Program-made: the position numbers and the translations under genes
Notes under the pieces: model-generated
Database searches by the model: none
What the model was told of the DNA's origin: nothing
What the model saw: the letters and a program-made list of their open reading frames with translations, nothing else
From: Alphaproteobacteria bacterium
GTDB taxonomy: Bacteria > Pseudomonadota > Alphaproteobacteria > CACIAM-22H2
Length of the DNA stretch: 64,000 nucleotides
Reading direction: 5' to 3'
Assembly: GCA_017308135.1 (NCBI GenBank)
Contig: JAFKFM010000009.1
Coordinates: forward strand, 372,001-436,000
Shown: piece by piece, positions 1 through 9,113 of the stretch
Numbering within the stretch: position 1 is the stretch's first letter
Layout of the letters: the number at the start of each line of letters is the position of its first letter

Positions 1-248
1 ACGAAGCCGCGCGCAAACGCCTCGTCGCCGTATTGGCGAAGGCCGAGCCGCCACGCACCGGCAATATCCGCGGGCGGCGCCATATCATGTGGGACGACAG
101 CGACATCAACGCCACGCGCCATGCGCGCGCTTTGGTCGGCGGCGTGCTGGCGGGGGCGGTCGGCGATACGCGGCTATTCGTGTCGGGCGGCGCGGAACAT
201 CAAGGCCCCGATGGCGGCGGCCCGGTCGCGGCGATCGGCCGCGTCTAG
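1..248 (+). CDS. C-terminal end of an unrecognised protein (partial)
   Basis: The reading frame is open from the first bases of the window and ends at TAG 246-248, giving about 81 residues of a C-terminus. A run [21 protein letters not shown] is followed by a glycine-rich tail ending AAIGRV. I see no motif I can assign. An internal TTG at 33 could be read as a start, but the frame is open upstream, so it is most likely the end of a longer gene. Its stop overlaps the stop of truA on the other strand in a shared CTAG (245-248). Function unknown. Confidence 0.5.
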   Translation, partial: EAARKRLVAVLAKAEPPRTGNIRGRRHIMWDDSDINATRHARALVGGVLAGAVGDTRLFVSGGAEHQGPDGGGPVAAIGRV

Positions 249-982
249 TACCCCACGCGCACGAGATAGAGGCCTTCGGCCGGCGCGGTCGGCCCGGCGG
301 CGGAACGGTCGCGCGCCGCCAGCGCGTCGGCAACGTCCTGCGCCGACCATTTGCCTTCGCCCACCATTTTGAGCGTCCCCGCCATGTTGCGGACTTGGTG
401 GTGGAGGAACGAGCGCGCCTCGGTCGTGATCTCGATTTCGTCGCCCACGCGGCGCACGTCCAGACGGTCGAGCGTCTTCTCCGGGCTTTTGGCCTGGCAT
501 TCGGTTGCGCGGAAGGACGTGAAATCGTGATGGCCGACCAGCACTTGCGCGGCGACATGCATCGCTTCGGCGTCCAGGCGATGGGGCACATGCCAGACGC
601 GGCCCGCCTCCAGCACCGGCCGCGCGCGGCGATCCGAGATGCGATAGAGATAAGCGCGTTTCACCGCCGAAAACCGCGCATGAAAATCGGGCGGCACTTC
701 CGCCACGTCGATCGCCGCGACGCCGGCGGGCTGCAAATGCCAATTCAGCGCGTCGCGAATTTTGAGCGGGTCCCAGTCGCGCTCGAGATCGACATGCGCC
801 ACTTGCCCCAGCGCATGCACGCCCGCATCGGTGCGCCCGGCGGCCGCGACGTCCACCGCATGGCCGCAGAATTTCGGGAACGCGGCTTCCAGCGCTTCCT
901 GCACCGACGGCCCGTTGGGCTGGCGCTGCCAGCCGACGAAACCGCCGCCGTCGTATTCGAGGATCAGCTTGTAGCGCGGCAT
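245..982 (-). CDS. truA: tRNA pseudouridine(38-40) synthase TruA
   Basis: Isomerises uridine to pseudouridine at positions 38-40 of the tRNA anticodon arm. The 245-residue protein has the family's normal length. It opens with [20 protein letters not shown] and carries the catalytic aspartate motif [20 protein letters not shown] near residue 50, plus the later [13 protein letters not shown] segment. The start is ATG 980-982, only two bases after the fmt stop, so it is the last gene of a def-fmt-truA operon and probably translationally coupled. An open frame continues upstream through fmt and def but has no TruA homology there. Confidence 0.95.
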   Translation of the reverse strand: MPRYKLILEYDGGGFVGWQRQPNGPSVQEALEAAFPKFCGHAVDVAAAGRTDAGVHALGQVAHVDLERDWDPLKIRDALNWHLQPAGVAAIDVAEVPPDFHARFSAVKRAYLYRISDRRARPVLEAGRVWHVPHRLDAEAMHVAAQVLVGHHDFTSFRATECQAKSPEKTLDRLDVRRVGDEIEITTEARSFLHHQVRNMAGTLKMVGEGKWSAQDVADALAARDRSAAGPTAPAEGLYLVRVGY

Positions 983-984
983 CG

Positions 985-1899
985 CTACAGCACCGTGCCG
1001 GGCGGCAGGTCGAATCCGTTGGCGAAGGCGGCCGCGTTCATCGGCTTGCCGCCCGCGCGCTGAAGCCGTGTGAGCGCCAACGCGCCGTCGCCGCACGCCA
1101 CGACCGGCGGCGAGCTCAGCACCGTGCCGGGCGCGCCCTTGCCGTCGACCTTCTTGGCGGCGAGCACCTTGATGCGCTCGCCCTTCGCCTCGAACCACGT
1201 GCCCGGAAACGGATCGAAGGCGCGGATACGCCGGTCGAGTTCGTCGGCCGACAGCGACCAATCGAGCTTCGCCTCCGCCTTGTCGAGTTTCTTGGCGTAG
1301 GTGACGCCCGCTTCGGGCTGAGCTTCCGGGCGCAGATCGTCGAGCCGCGCAAGCGCATCGACGATCGCCTTGGCGCCGATCGCCGCGAGTTCGTCGTGCA
1401 ATTTGCCGCCGGTCGTGTCGGGCCCGATCGGGATTTGCGCCTTCAGCAGCATGGCGCCGGTATCGAGCCCGGCATCCATCTGCATGATGGTGATGCCGGT
1501 CGCCACATCGCCCGCTTCGATCGCGCGCTGGATGGGGGCCGCCCCGCGCCAGCGCGGCAGCAGCGAGGCGTGGATATTGAGACAGCCAAGGCGCGGCGCT
1601 TCGAGGATCGCTTTGGGCAAAATCAGCCCGTAAGCCGCGACCACGGCGATATCGAGCGCCAAACCGGCGAAGGCCGCTTGCTCGTCCGGCGATTTGAGCG
1701 AGGCCGGATGACGCACTTGAATGCCGAGCGCCAATGCCTTCTCGTGCACGGGCGAGCGTTGCTCGCGCTGGCCCCGCCCGGCGGGGCGCGGGGGCTGGGT
1801 GTAGACCGCGACGATCTCGTGGTCGGCCTTGGCCAATGCGTCGAGCGCGCCCACCGCGAAATCGGGCGTGCCCATGAAGGCGAGGCGCAGCTTGGTCAC
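985..1899 (-). CDS. fmt: Methionyl-tRNA formyltransferase
   Basis: Formylates Met-tRNAfMet using 10-formyltetrahydrofolate. The 304 residues contain the N-terminal signature [11 protein letters not shown], the folate-binding and catalytic segment [20 protein letters not shown] near residues 105-125 (Asn-His pair), and [17 protein letters not shown], followed by the OB-fold C-terminal domain (about 205-300). The start codon is GTG at 1897-1899, four bases after the def stop. Middle gene of def-fmt-truA; the neighbouring deformylase removes the formyl group this enzyme adds. Confidence 0.96.
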   Translation of the reverse strand: MTKLRLAFMGTPDFAVGALDALAKADHEIVAVYTQPPRPAGRGQREQRSPVHEKALALGIQVRHPASLKSPDEQAAFAGLALDIAVVAAYGLILPKAILEAPRLGCLNIHASLLPRWRGAAPIQRAIEAGDVATGITIMQMDAGLDTGAMLLKAQIPIGPDTTGGKLHDELAAIGAKAIVDALARLDDLRPEAQPEAGVTYAKKLDKAEAKLDWSLSADELDRRIRAFDPFPGTWFEAKGERIKVLAAKKVDGKGAPGTVLSSPPVVACGDGALALTRLQRAGGKPMNAAAFANGFDLPPGTVL

Positions 1900-1902
1900 C
1901 GC

Positions 1903-2418
1903 TTAGGACGCCTGCTGGCGGCGGGCCTTGGAGACCTTGCGCAGGATCATATTGCGTTTGAGCGTCGACAGATGGTCGACGAACAACACGCCTTCGAGAT
2001 GGTCCATCTCGTGCTGGATGCACACGGCGAGCAAGCCGTCGCAATCGATCTCGTGCCGCACACCGTTCTCGTCCTGATAGCGCACGCGGCATTGCGCGGG
2101 GCGCGTCACTTCGGCGTATTGGCCGGGCACCGAGAGGCAGCCTTCCTCGCACGGCACTTCGTCGTCCGATTCCCAGACGATCTCGGGATTCAAGAATTTG
2201 CGCGGGGCCGCGTCTTCCTCGTCGCGCGCCAAATCCATGACGATGGCGCGCAGCGGCACGCCGATCTGCGGTGCGGCCAAGCCGATACCCTTGGCCGCGT
2301 ACATCGTCTCGACCATGTCGTCGAGCAGCTTGCGCAACTCGTCGTCGAAGGTCTCGACGCGGCGGGCCTTGATCTTCAGCTTGGGGTCGGGAGCGACCAG
2401 GATTTCGCGTATCGCCAT
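1903..2418 (-). CDS. def: Peptide deformylase
   Basis: Metalloenzyme that removes the N-formyl group from nascent proteins. All three family motifs are intact in 171 residues: [10 protein letters not shown] near 45, EGCLSVPG near 92 (metal-binding Cys) and QHEMDHLEG near 134 (two metal-binding His and the catalytic Glu). First gene of def-fmt-truA. It is divergent from the lyase-family gene at 2532 with a 113-bp intergenic region that must hold both promoters. Length and motifs are ordinary for proteobacterial type I deformylases. Confidence 0.97.
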   Translation of the reverse strand: MAIREILVAPDPKLKIKARRVETFDDELRKLLDDMVETMYAAKGIGLAAPQIGVPLRAIVMDLARDEEDAAPRKFLNPEIVWESDDEVPCEEGCLSVPGQYAEVTRPAQCRVRYQDENGVRHEIDCDGLLAVCIQHEMDHLEGVLFVDHLSTLKRNMILRKVSKARRQQAS

Positions 2419-2531
2419 AGGCGTTTAGGTAGGCGAGGCCGGGCCCGGGGTCAAGCGCCCGCAAGGCTGGCTTGCGTCCATGACCGGCGCTAAGTTCCCA
2501 CCCGAAATAGGGTTTTTCGGGGAGGCACGTC

Positions 2532-3428
2532 ATGCCCACGACATTGATCAACAAGGCCGACGTTCTGCGCGCGCGTTTGGCCGAAAAGCGCCTGGCGGTG
2601 ATGCCCGGCGTGTTCGACGGGCTGTCGGCCAAGCTAGTACGCGAAGCCGGGCACGAGGTCATGTTCATGTCGGGCTTCGCGGTGTCGGCCGCGCGCCTGG
2701 GCCAGCCCGACACCGGGCTGATCTCGATGTCCGAAATGCTCGACACGCTGCGCGCCTGCGTAGCCGCCGCCGGCGCGGTGCCGGTGCTGGGCGACGGCGA
2801 CACGGGCTGGGGCAACGCATTGAACGTGCGCCGCACGGTCGAGGAATACGCGCGCGCCGGGGCCGCCGCGATCATGCTGGAAGATCAGGTCAGCCCCAAG
2901 AAATGCGGCCACACCAAGGGCAAGCAGGTCGTGAGCCGCAACGAAGCGAAAATGAAAATCCGCGCGGCCTGCGAAACGCGCGACGCGCTACGCAGCACGG
3001 GGGCCGGCGACATTCTGATCCTGGCGCGCACCGACGCGCGCGCGGTCAACGGTTTCGACGACGCCCTCGCCCGCTGCAAGGATTTCGTCGACGAAGGGGC
3101 GGACATCATCTTCCTGGAAGCGCCCGAAAACATCGACGAGATGAAGAAATTCTGCGCGTCGATCCCGCGCCCCTGCCTTGCCAATATGGTGCATCAGGGC
3201 AAGACGCCGGTTCTGCCGCCCAAGGAGCTGGAGGCGATCGGCTATCGCTTGGCGGTCTATCCCGTCATCGCCCTCGCCGCGATCATCCAAACGATGCGCG
3301 CGACGTTCGGCGCGTTGAAGGCGGGCGACGATACGAAACTGCCGCAAGCGATCACTTTCCCCGAATTGCAGGAAGCGGTCGGCTTCCCCGCCTATTGGGA
3401 CGCCGAGAAGAAATACGCCGCCGAGTGA
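2532..3428 (+). CDS. Isocitrate lyase/PEP mutase superfamily enzyme
   Basis: A 298-residue TIM-barrel protein of the isocitrate lyase/phosphonomutase superfamily, which breaks or forms C-C or P-C bonds in small oxo-acids. The metal-binding GDGDTGWGN segment lies near residue 88 and LEDQ near 117. The catalytic loop reads [11 protein letters not shown], the KKCGH form of (methyl)isocitrate-lyase-like members with their catalytic cysteine, not the loop of true PEP mutases. A 2-methylisocitrate lyase or oxaloacetate-decarboxylase-like reaction is therefore likelier than phosphonate synthesis. A GGGGAGG Shine-Dalgarno precedes ATG 2532. It converges on the phosphonate-type transporter operon; TGA 3426-3428 abuts the HAD gene stop in TGATCA. 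Confidence 0.85.
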   Translation: MPTTLINKADVLRARLAEKRLAVMPGVFDGLSAKLVREAGHEVMFMSGFAVSAARLGQPDTGLISMSEMLDTLRACVAAAGAVPVLGDGDTGWGNALNVRRTVEEYARAGAAAIMLEDQVSPKKCGHTKGKQVVSRNEAKMKIRAACETRDALRSTGAGDILILARTDARAVNGFDDALARCKDFVDEGADIIFLEAPENIDEMKKFCASIPRPCLANMVHQGKTPVLPPKELEAIGYRLAVYPVIALAAIIQTMRATFGALKAGDDTKLPQAITFPELQEAVGFPAYWDAEKKYAAE

Positions 3429-4127
3429 TCAGTTAAGCTCGTCGATCGAGGCGATCGTGGCGTCGGCGCGGCGCGCCAGCAGCGCGCGGTGTTCGGCATC
3501 GGCGGCCACGGCGATGGCGTAGGCCCCGCCGGCACGGGCGAGATTCATGTCGTTGTCGGAATCGCCGACGACGACGATCTCGTCGGGCTTGCAGCGCGCG
3601 AGACGCGCGAATTCGAACACCGCTTCGGGATTCGGCTTGGGCGCGCACGGCCCGTCATAGCCCGAGACGAATTGGAAACAATCGCCCACGCCCAGCGCCA
3701 TCAATTGCTGCTCGGTCGAGACGCGGGAATCGTTGGTGGCGACGCCGAGCTTCAATCCGCGCGCGCGCAAGCGGCCGACCACGCCCTTCAAATCGCCGAG
3801 CGGCGAGACGGAAGCGAGGATCGCCTTGGCGAAGATCGCGTCGAGGCGCCCAGCGTCGTGCGCCGAGCTTTTGCGGCCCAGCAACGCCGCCCAGCGTTCG
3901 GCAATCGCGGCGTTGGGGTTGTTGGCGAAAAACGCGTCGGGCGCGAACGTGCCCTTCGCCTTGTCCCAGCCCACCGCCTCGCACAGCATTTCGGCCTTGG
4001 CGCGGTCGCCGTCGGCGAAATGCAGTGCCCCCGCCATCATCGTGCCCGCCCAAGTGCGGTCGAAATCGACCAGCGTGCCGTCCTTGTCGAACAGGACGGC
4101 TTTGGTCTTCGCGGGCAGCACGCTCAT
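3429..4127 (-). CDS. HAD-superfamily phosphatase of the AEP-type transporter operon
   Basis: A 232-residue haloacid-dehalogenase hydrolase resembling phosphoglycolate phosphatases. Motif I is LFDKDGTLVDF (D14, D16), motif II GVATNDSR, motif III lysine CAPKPNPEAV and motif IV VVGDSDNDM. The start ATG 4125-4127 overlaps the permease stop as ATGA, so it is the last cistron of the transporter operon. That position suggests it dephosphorylates the imported compound or a product. Phosphonoacetaldehyde hydrolase (PhnX) is also a HAD enzyme, but its characteristic DWAGT-type motif I is absent, so PhnX is not supported. Substrate unknown. Confidence 0.85.
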   Translation of the reverse strand: MSVLPAKTKAVLFDKDGTLVDFDRTWAGTMMAGALHFADGDRAKAEMLCEAVGWDKAKGTFAPDAFFANNPNAAIAERWAALLGRKSSAHDAGRLDAIFAKAILASVSPLGDLKGVVGRLRARGLKLGVATNDSRVSTEQQLMALGVGDCFQFVSGYDGPCAPKPNPEAVFEFARLARCKPDEIVVVGDSDNDMNLARAGGAYAIAVAADAEHRALLARRADATIASIDELN

Positions 4128-5791
4128 CGCGTGCGCCACGCCTGGGTGCGCTTGGCCAAATGCGCGGCCAGCAGCGATTGGAGGATCTTCGCGAAGCCCG
4201 AGGTCAATACGATCACGATGCCCATGCCGGCGGCGGAGGCGGTGAAGCCGGCCTCGTCCATGTTGATGATCGAGACCGAGGCGAGTTTGGAGAACGGGCC
4301 GTAGAGGAATACGACGGCGGACACGGTCGTCATCGCGTTGACGAACATGTAGAACCACACGTCGAGCATGGCGGGCGAGACGACCGGCAGCGTCACCTTC
4401 CACGCCGTGCGCCAGACCGAGACCTTCAGCGACGCCGAGACGCTTTCGAACTCCGGGTCCATCTGCTTCAGCGCTTGCAGCGCCGTCAGATGGGCGACGG
4501 TGTAGAAATGGGTGATCGTGTTGAGCGCGAGGATGCCGATCGTGCCGTAAAGAAAGCCGAGCGGATTGCCGGGCTTGTTGAAGAAGAAAATATAGGCGAT
4601 GCCGAGCACGAGGCCGGGCACGGCCAGCGGGATCATCGCCAAAAACTGCACGACGCCGCGCAGGATCTCGGCACCCTTGGTCTTCTCCACCAGCCACGCG
4701 CCGAAAGCGATGATGAAGGTGCCGAAGGTCGCGACCAACGCCGCCATTTGCAGCGTGTTGAAATAGGCGCTCCAGCCCGAGGCGTCGGCATTGGAGAAGA
4801 TGTAGTGCCGCCAGGTCAGCGTCATGTTCCAGGGCCAGTACTGGATGAAACTGGCCCAGGCCGCGATGCCCAGCAGCGTCAGGATGCACAGCGCGATCGC
4901 CGTGCAGAAGGCGAACAGCAGCCAGTCGCGCATCGCGTTGGCTTGCGGCGTGAACGGCACCGCGCGCGCGGTCAGCAGCGCCACTTGGCGGCGCGCGACC
5001 CAGCGGTCGGCGGCGAAGGCCAGGCACGCGGGCAGCAACAGCACCATGCCGACCACGGCGCCCATTTCGAAATTCTGCTGGCCGACGACCTGCTTGTAGA
5101 TATCGGTCGCCAAAACGTTGAAGCGCCCGCCGATCACCTTGGGAATGCCGAAATCCGTCGCGACCATCGTGAACACGACGAAGAACGCGCTGACCAGGCC
5201 GTATTTCACGCCGGGCAGCGTGACGGTCAGGAAGATGCGCGCGTTGGAAGCGCCCAGCACTTCCGCCGCTTCGTAATGGCGCTTGTCGGCGATCGACAAG
5301 GCCGTCGCCAAAATCAGGAACGCGTGCGGGAAGCAGTAGAAGACCTGCGCGATCACGATGCCGATGGGCCCGTAGACGCTGTTGCCCATCAGCACCCAGC
5401 GCGCCAAGCCCTGATTGCCGAACAGATAGATCAACGAAATCGCCGACAGCAGCGAGGGGGCGAGAATCGGCAGCAAGCCGATCGCGCGGAATGTGCCGCG
5501 AAAGCGCATCGTCGTGCGCGTCAGCGCATAGGCGTAGATGAAAGCGAGCGGCACGACGATCGCGGTCGCAAGCAGCGACACCCAAATCGTGTTCCACAGC
5601 GACGCGACCAGCGACGGCGTTTCCATATAACGCAGCCAGTTGGCGAGGCCGACCCAGGCGCCGTTCTGGTCGCGGAAGCTTTTTTCGAACAGCGTGCCGA
5701 GCGGCAGCGCCAGGAAAACGGCGAGATACGCGACCACGCCCAGCAGGGCGAGGCGTTGCAAAAGCGCGTCGGTGTCGAGACGGGTGCGCAA
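4124..5791 (-). CDS. Fused two-half ABC permease, PhnU2-type (2-aminoethylphosphonate)
   Basis: A 555-residue inner-membrane permease made of two homologous halves of about six helices each. The coupling-helix EAA-type motifs are visible in both halves (EAAEVLGASNARIF near 173 and FESVSASLKVSVWRTAWKV near 430). This single-chain layout is typical of the iron(III)/2-aminoethylphosphonate permease class (PhnU2). The most plausible start is TTG 5789-5791, seven bases after the ATPase stop; no ATG lies nearby in frame. It is coupled to the HAD gene by ATGA. Substrate is inferred from the binding protein. Confidence 0.85.
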   Translation of the reverse strand: MRTRLDTDALLQRLALLGVVAYLAVFLALPLGTLFEKSFRDQNGAWVGLANWLRYMETPSLVASLWNTIWVSLLATAIVVPLAFIYAYALTRTTMRFRGTFRAIGLLPILAPSLLSAISLIYLFGNQGLARWVLMGNSVYGPIGIVIAQVFYCFPHAFLILATALSIADKRHYEAAEVLGASNARIFLTVTLPGVKYGLVSAFFVVFTMVATDFGIPKVIGGRFNVLATDIYKQVVGQQNFEMGAVVGMVLLLPACLAFAADRWVARRQVALLTARAVPFTPQANAMRDWLLFAFCTAIALCILTLLGIAAWASFIQYWPWNMTLTWRHYIFSNADASGWSAYFNTLQMAALVATFGTFIIAFGAWLVEKTKGAEILRGVVQFLAMIPLAVPGLVLGIAYIFFFNKPGNPLGFLYGTIGILALNTITHFYTVAHLTALQALKQMDPEFESVSASLKVSVWRTAWKVTLPVVSPAMLDVWFYMFVNAMTTVSAVVFLYGPFSKLASVSIINMDEAGFTASAAGMGIVIVLTSGFAKILQSLLAAHLAKRTQAWRTR

Positions 5792-5798
5792 AGGAATG

Positions 5799-6860
5799 TC
5801 AGTCCGCGAAAACGCGCAAACGATCGGGCGGCAAGGCGACGGTCAGGCGCGAGCCTTCGCGCACGCCCACGTCGCGCAGCAGATTGGCCGAGAAATCGGC
5901 CTGCAAAGCCACACCGCCCGCCACACCCAATTTCGCGCGGCTGAAGGCGCCCATGAAGATCAGTTCGTCGACCGACACGTCGATGCGGTTGGCCGCACTC
6001 TCGGCGACGTTGCGCACCAGAATGTCTTCGGGGCGCACGCAGATACGCAGTTTGGCGCCGGCGACAAGCCCGCCGGGCGTATCGGCGGCCAATTCGCGCC
6101 CGCCCGCGGCGACCTTGCCCGGCGCCACGAAGGTCGCGGGCATGAAATTGGTCGTGCCGACGAAATCCGCCACGAACGGCGTGGCGGGCCGCGCGTACAA
6201 CTCGTGCGGGGCGGCGAATTGCTCGATCTCGCCCGCATTCATCACCGCGATCCGATCGGCCATGGTCAGGCCTTCTTCCTGATCGTGGGTGACCATGATC
6301 GTGGTCACGCCGAGGCGGCGTTGCAGCGAGCGGATTTCGTGGCGCAGATGCTGGCGCACGCGCGCGTCGAGCGCCGACAGCGGCTCGTCAAGCAGAAGCA
6401 AACCCGGCTGGATGGCGAGCGCGCGGGCGAGCGCCACGCGCTGCTGCTGGCCGCCGGACAACTGGGCCGGATATTTCTTGGTCTCGCCGGGCAGGCCGAC
6501 GAGGGTCAGCAATTCCTCGACCCGCGCGCGCGTATCGGCGCGCAAGGAACCTTTGGAACGCAGCCCGTAGGCGACGTTGTCGAACACGGTCAGGTTCGGG
6601 AACAGCGCGTAGCTTTGGAAAACGATGCCGAAATCGCGCTTGGACGGCGGGAAATTCGTGATGTCGACGCCGTTCTGAACGATGCGGCCCGATGTGGCGG
6701 TTTCAAGCCCGGCGATCATGCGCAGCAGCGTGGTCTTGCCGCAGCCCGAGGGGCCGAGAAGGCAGACGAACTCGCCTTGCGCCACCGTGAAACTCGCTTC
6801 GCGCACCGCATGGAAGGCGCCGAAGGACTTGCTGAGCTTGTCGACCGCCAGATGGGCCAT
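5799..6860 (-). CDS. ABC transporter ATPase, PhnT2-type (2-aminoethylphosphonate)
   Basis: Energises the adjacent permease. Walker A GPSGCGKTT, Q-loop FQSYALFP, signature LSGGQQQRVALARAL, Walker B LLLLDEP and the H-loop VTHDQEEG are intact, followed by a TOBE-like C-terminal domain. I chose ATG 6858-6860 (MAHLAVDKLSKSFG, 353 residues) because an 18-codon upstream extension runs into a 12-bp hairpin and adds residues unlike the family. Second cistron after the binding-protein gene and separated from it by that hairpin, so it is probably made in lower amounts than the binding protein. Confidence 0.88.
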   Translation of the reverse strand: MAHLAVDKLSKSFGAFHAVREASFTVAQGEFVCLLGPSGCGKTTLLRMIAGLETATSGRIVQNGVDITNFPPSKRDFGIVFQSYALFPNLTVFDNVAYGLRSKGSLRADTRARVEELLTLVGLPGETKKYPAQLSGGQQQRVALARALAIQPGLLLLDEPLSALDARVRQHLRHEIRSLQRRLGVTTIMVTHDQEEGLTMADRIAVMNAGEIEQFAAPHELYARPATPFVADFVGTTNFMPATFVAPGKVAAGGRELAADTPGGLVAGAKLRICVRPEDILVRNVAESAANRIDVSVDELIFMGAFSRAKLGVAGGVALQADFSANLLRDVGVREGSRLTVALPPDRLRVFAD

Positions 6861-6889
6861 TTCGAATACCGGACTCTTTTCAACGAAGC

Positions 6890-6917
6890 GGGGTGGCGGA
6901 GTTCCCTCCGCCACCCC
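6890..6917 (-). terminator. Intercistronic hairpin between binding-protein and ATPase genes
   Basis: A perfect 12-bp inverted repeat, GGGGTGGCGGAG (6890-6901) and its complement (6906-6917), closes a TTCC tetraloop. It lies 23 bp after the binding-protein stop and 29 bp before the ATPase start. There is no clear U-tract, so it looks like a partial terminator or mRNA 3'-end stabiliser, a common way to keep binding protein in excess of the membrane components. Confidence 0.7.
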
Positions 6918-6940
6918 GGCCGATCATTCCGCTTTCGCGC

Positions 6941-7987
6941 TTAGCGCGGCGCGGATTTGCTGTCGAAGCGCTTGGTCCATTCGGCCAGAACGCGATCGCG
7001 CATTTCGGCGATCGCTGCGAAATCCGCCTTGATCAGGCGGCTTTCGGTTTCGGCCGGATAGTTCGGCGCCGCACCCTTCACGTCCGGATGGGCGACGATG
7101 TTGTAGTACTTCGAATAGACCTCGTTCGCGGCCTTGCTGGCCGAGAAATCCATCAGCTTCTGGGCAGCGGCCATATTGCGCGTGCCCTTCACGATGGCCG
7201 AGGCTTCCATTTCCCAGCCCACGCCGTCCGTCGCGACGACGATGTCGAGCGGGGCGCCCTTGGTCTTTTCCTGGGCGGCGCGCATGTCGAACGAGATGCC
7301 GATCACCGCTTCGCCGCGCGCGGCCTGTACGCACGGGGCAGAGCCCGAATGCGTATAGACGGCGACGTTCTCGTGCAGCTTGGTCATGTAGTCCCAAGCC
7401 TTGGCTTCGCCCATGATCGCGATCCAGGACGAGACAGTCAGATAGCCGGTCCCCGACGAAGCCGGGTTCGGCATGACCAACGCGCCCTTGAAGGCGGGGT
7501 TCAGCAGATCGTCCCACTTGGTGATCGCCGGCAGATTGCGCTGCTTGGCGATCGCGCTGTTGTAGCAAACGGCGGCGGCGAACGCGTCCATCCCGTGCCA
7601 AGTGATCGGCGCGGCCGAATCCTTGAACGCCGGCTTCAACGCGGCGGCGGCGGGCGAGGTGTACTCGGCCAGCAGCCCTTGCTTTTCGAAATTCAGGATC
7701 GACGAAACCGCCAAGCCCCAGATGGCGTCGGCGCGGGGATTGTCCTTCTCGGCCAGGAAGCGCGCGGTGATCGTACCGGTCGAATCGCGCACCCAGGCGA
7801 GTTCGACGTCCGGGTTGGCCTTTTCGAACGCTTCCTTGAACGGCTGGAGCTGTTCGTTCTCGATCGCGGTGTAGACCGTGATGCGCGTGCGCGTCTGCGC
7901 GTCCGCCGAAGCGCCCGCGAGCAGGGCCGTGATGGCCGTCGCCGCGATCGCGAGCGGCCGGAAGCCGCGATGGAAGGTGTCGTTCAT
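6941..7987 (-). CDS. Periplasmic binding protein, PhnS2-type (2-aminoethylphosphonate)
   Basis: First gene of the transporter operon. The 348-residue precursor has a signal peptide ending near ASADAQT (about residue 30). The mature part reads ITVYTAIENEQLQPFKEAF, then VRDSTGTITARFLAEKDNP, ADAIWGLAVSSI and MPNPASSGTGYLTV, which match what I know of the putative AEP-binding PhnS2 family within the iron(III)-type binding proteins. Start ATG 7985-7987. The gene faces away from rpiR. Specificity for AEP is a family inference; other phosphonates or phosphate esters are possible, particularly as the operon ends in a HAD phosphatase. Confidence 0.83.
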   Translation of the reverse strand: MNDTFHRGFRPLAIAATAITALLAGASADAQTRTRITVYTAIENEQLQPFKEAFEKANPDVELAWVRDSTGTITARFLAEKDNPRADAIWGLAVSSILNFEKQGLLAEYTSPAAAALKPAFKDSAAPITWHGMDAFAAAVCYNSAIAKQRNLPAITKWDDLLNPAFKGALVMPNPASSGTGYLTVSSWIAIMGEAKAWDYMTKLHENVAVYTHSGSAPCVQAARGEAVIGISFDMRAAQEKTKGAPLDIVVATDGVGWEMEASAIVKGTRNMAAAQKLMDFSASKAANEVYSKYYNIVAHPDVKGAAPNYPAETESRLIKADFAAIAEMRDRVLAEWTKRFDSKSAPR

Positions 7988-8139
7988 GTGTCCGCCTCGC
8001 CGGTTTATTGATGGGTCTCCTCACGCCTCCGGCAGAGCCGGAACGCGCGGGGGAGGTTATGGCGCCTCCGTTGCAAATTTGTGACCGGCCCGGAAACTTT
8101 CCGCAAGAGCCCTGTCGCGCGGGACCGGTAACCGGCCGC

Positions 8140-8170
8140 GGCGGTGCCCGCACACCATCCGGGCACCGCC
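8140..8170. promoter_or_regulatory. 11-bp perfect inverted repeat in the divergent phn/rpiR intergenic region
   Basis: GGCGGTGCCCG (8140-8150) is followed after nine bases by its exact complement (8160-8170). It sits 46 bp before the rpiR start in the 229-bp region between the two divergent transcripts. It could be an operator or a leader hairpin. The flanking DNA also repeats GACCGG (8092 area and 8123 area). No U-tract follows. Confidence 0.45.
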
Positions 8171-8216
8171 CTGTCCAATCTTTAAGCGATGCGATTGGTG
8201 TAAGCTCGCGCCGACG

Positions 8217-9113
8217 ATGGACAATATTCTGGAACGGCTGGCGGGATTGCGCGACCGTTTGGCCCCGGCCGAACGCCGGGTGGCCGACCGCACGCTCGAC
8301 CATCCCGACGACATCACCCGTATGCCGATGAAGACGCTGGCCGCCGCCGCCAAGGTCAGCGAGCCCACGGTTTTGCGCGTCGTGCGGGCCTTGGGCCTGC
8401 GGGGCTATCCCGAGTTCAAGCTGCGCGTCGCGCAAAGCCTGGTGCGCGGCTTGCCCTATCTGCATCGCGAGATTGCACCCGGTGACGCGCTGGATGTCGT
8501 CGCCACCAAGGTGCTGGATTCGACCGTCTTCGCGATCAACGAGCTGCGCGCCACGCTCGATGCCGGCGCCATCCGCCGCGCGATCGACATCATCGCCAAA
8601 GCCAAGCGCCTGGATTGCTATGGCGTGGGGCCCGCCAACGGCTTGGCCTTCGACGCGCAACAGAAATTCATGCGCTACGGCATTCCGGCGATCGCCTATC
8701 TCGACGGGCATCTGCAAACCATGTCGGCGGCGGCGACCGGCCCGGGCACCGTCGCGCTCTGTTTTTCACATACCGGTGCCGTGAAAGACATCGTGCGCAC
8801 GGCGGAAGTCGCGTTCCAAGCCGGCGCGCAAGTCATCGCGATCACGCGGCGCGACAGCCCGCTCGCCCGGCACGCCCATGTCGTCGTGCATGTCGCGGCG
8901 CAGGAAAACACCGAGCTGACCGCCCCGATGGTCAGCCGCATCGCGCATAATCTGGTCATCGACATTCTGGTGACCGGTGTCGGCCTCGCCATGGGCGAGC
9001 CGCTGCACGAGAAACTGCGCCGGGTGAAAGACAGCCTGGCCGAGCAGCGCATGCATGAAGGGCCGCGCCCGCGCACTACGCGCAAACGCCGCCATGTTCG
9101 TAAAACTACGTAG
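8217..9113 (+). CDS. RpiR-family transcriptional regulator (HTH + SIS)
   Basis: A 298-residue sugar-phosphate-sensing regulator. Residues 1-80 form the RpiR HTH (LAPAERRVADRTLDHPDD, then MKTLAAAAKVSEPTVLRVVR). Residues 120-270 form the SIS domain, with the sugar-phosphate loop around CFSHTGAVKDIVRTAEVA. The basic tail RTTRKRRHVRKTT is unusual for the family. It is divergent from the phn-type transporter and 73 bp upstream of the enolase-superfamily gene. HexR-like half-sites downstream (9102-9152) favour control of the downstream operon; control of the divergent one is not excluded. Confidence 0.9.
   Translation: MDNILERLAGLRDRLAPAERRVADRTLDHPDDITRMPMKTLAAAAKVSEPTVLRVVRALGLRGYPEFKLRVAQSLVRGLPYLHREIAPGDALDVVATKVLDSTVFAINELRATLDAGAIRRAIDIIAKAKRLDCYGVGPANGLAFDAQQKFMRYGIPAIAYLDGHLQTMSAAATGPGTVALCFSHTGAVKDIVRTAEVAFQAGAQVIAITRRDSPLARHAHVVVHVAAQENTELTAPMVSRIAHNLVIDILVTGVGLAMGEPLHEKLRRVKDSLAEQRMHEGPRPRTTRKRRHVRKTT

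Noticed and set aside
1396-2493. Long plus-strand open frame opposite fmt and def
   Set aside because: It is antisense to two well-supported genes with intact motifs and encodes an Arg/Gly/Ala-rich sequence typical of shadow frames.
245-2875. An 876-codon open frame on the minus strand through def, fmt and truA
   Set aside because: Only its last 245 codons match TruA. The rest runs in a wrong frame over def and fmt and is a high-GC artefact.
2532-3428. Phosphoenolpyruvate mutase for phosphonate synthesis
   Set aside because: The loop reads KKCGH as in lyase-type members; with an uptake transporter nearby, synthesis is less likely.
3429-4127. Phosphonoacetaldehyde hydrolase (PhnX)
   Set aside because: Motif I is LFDKDGTLVDF and lacks the PhnX-type tryptophan motif; generic HAD phosphatase is safer.
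6861-6914. Longer ATPase start at 6914
   Set aside because: The added codons fall in a perfect hairpin and no family member has the MAEGTPPPRFVEK extension as far as I know; ATG 6858-6860 is preferred.
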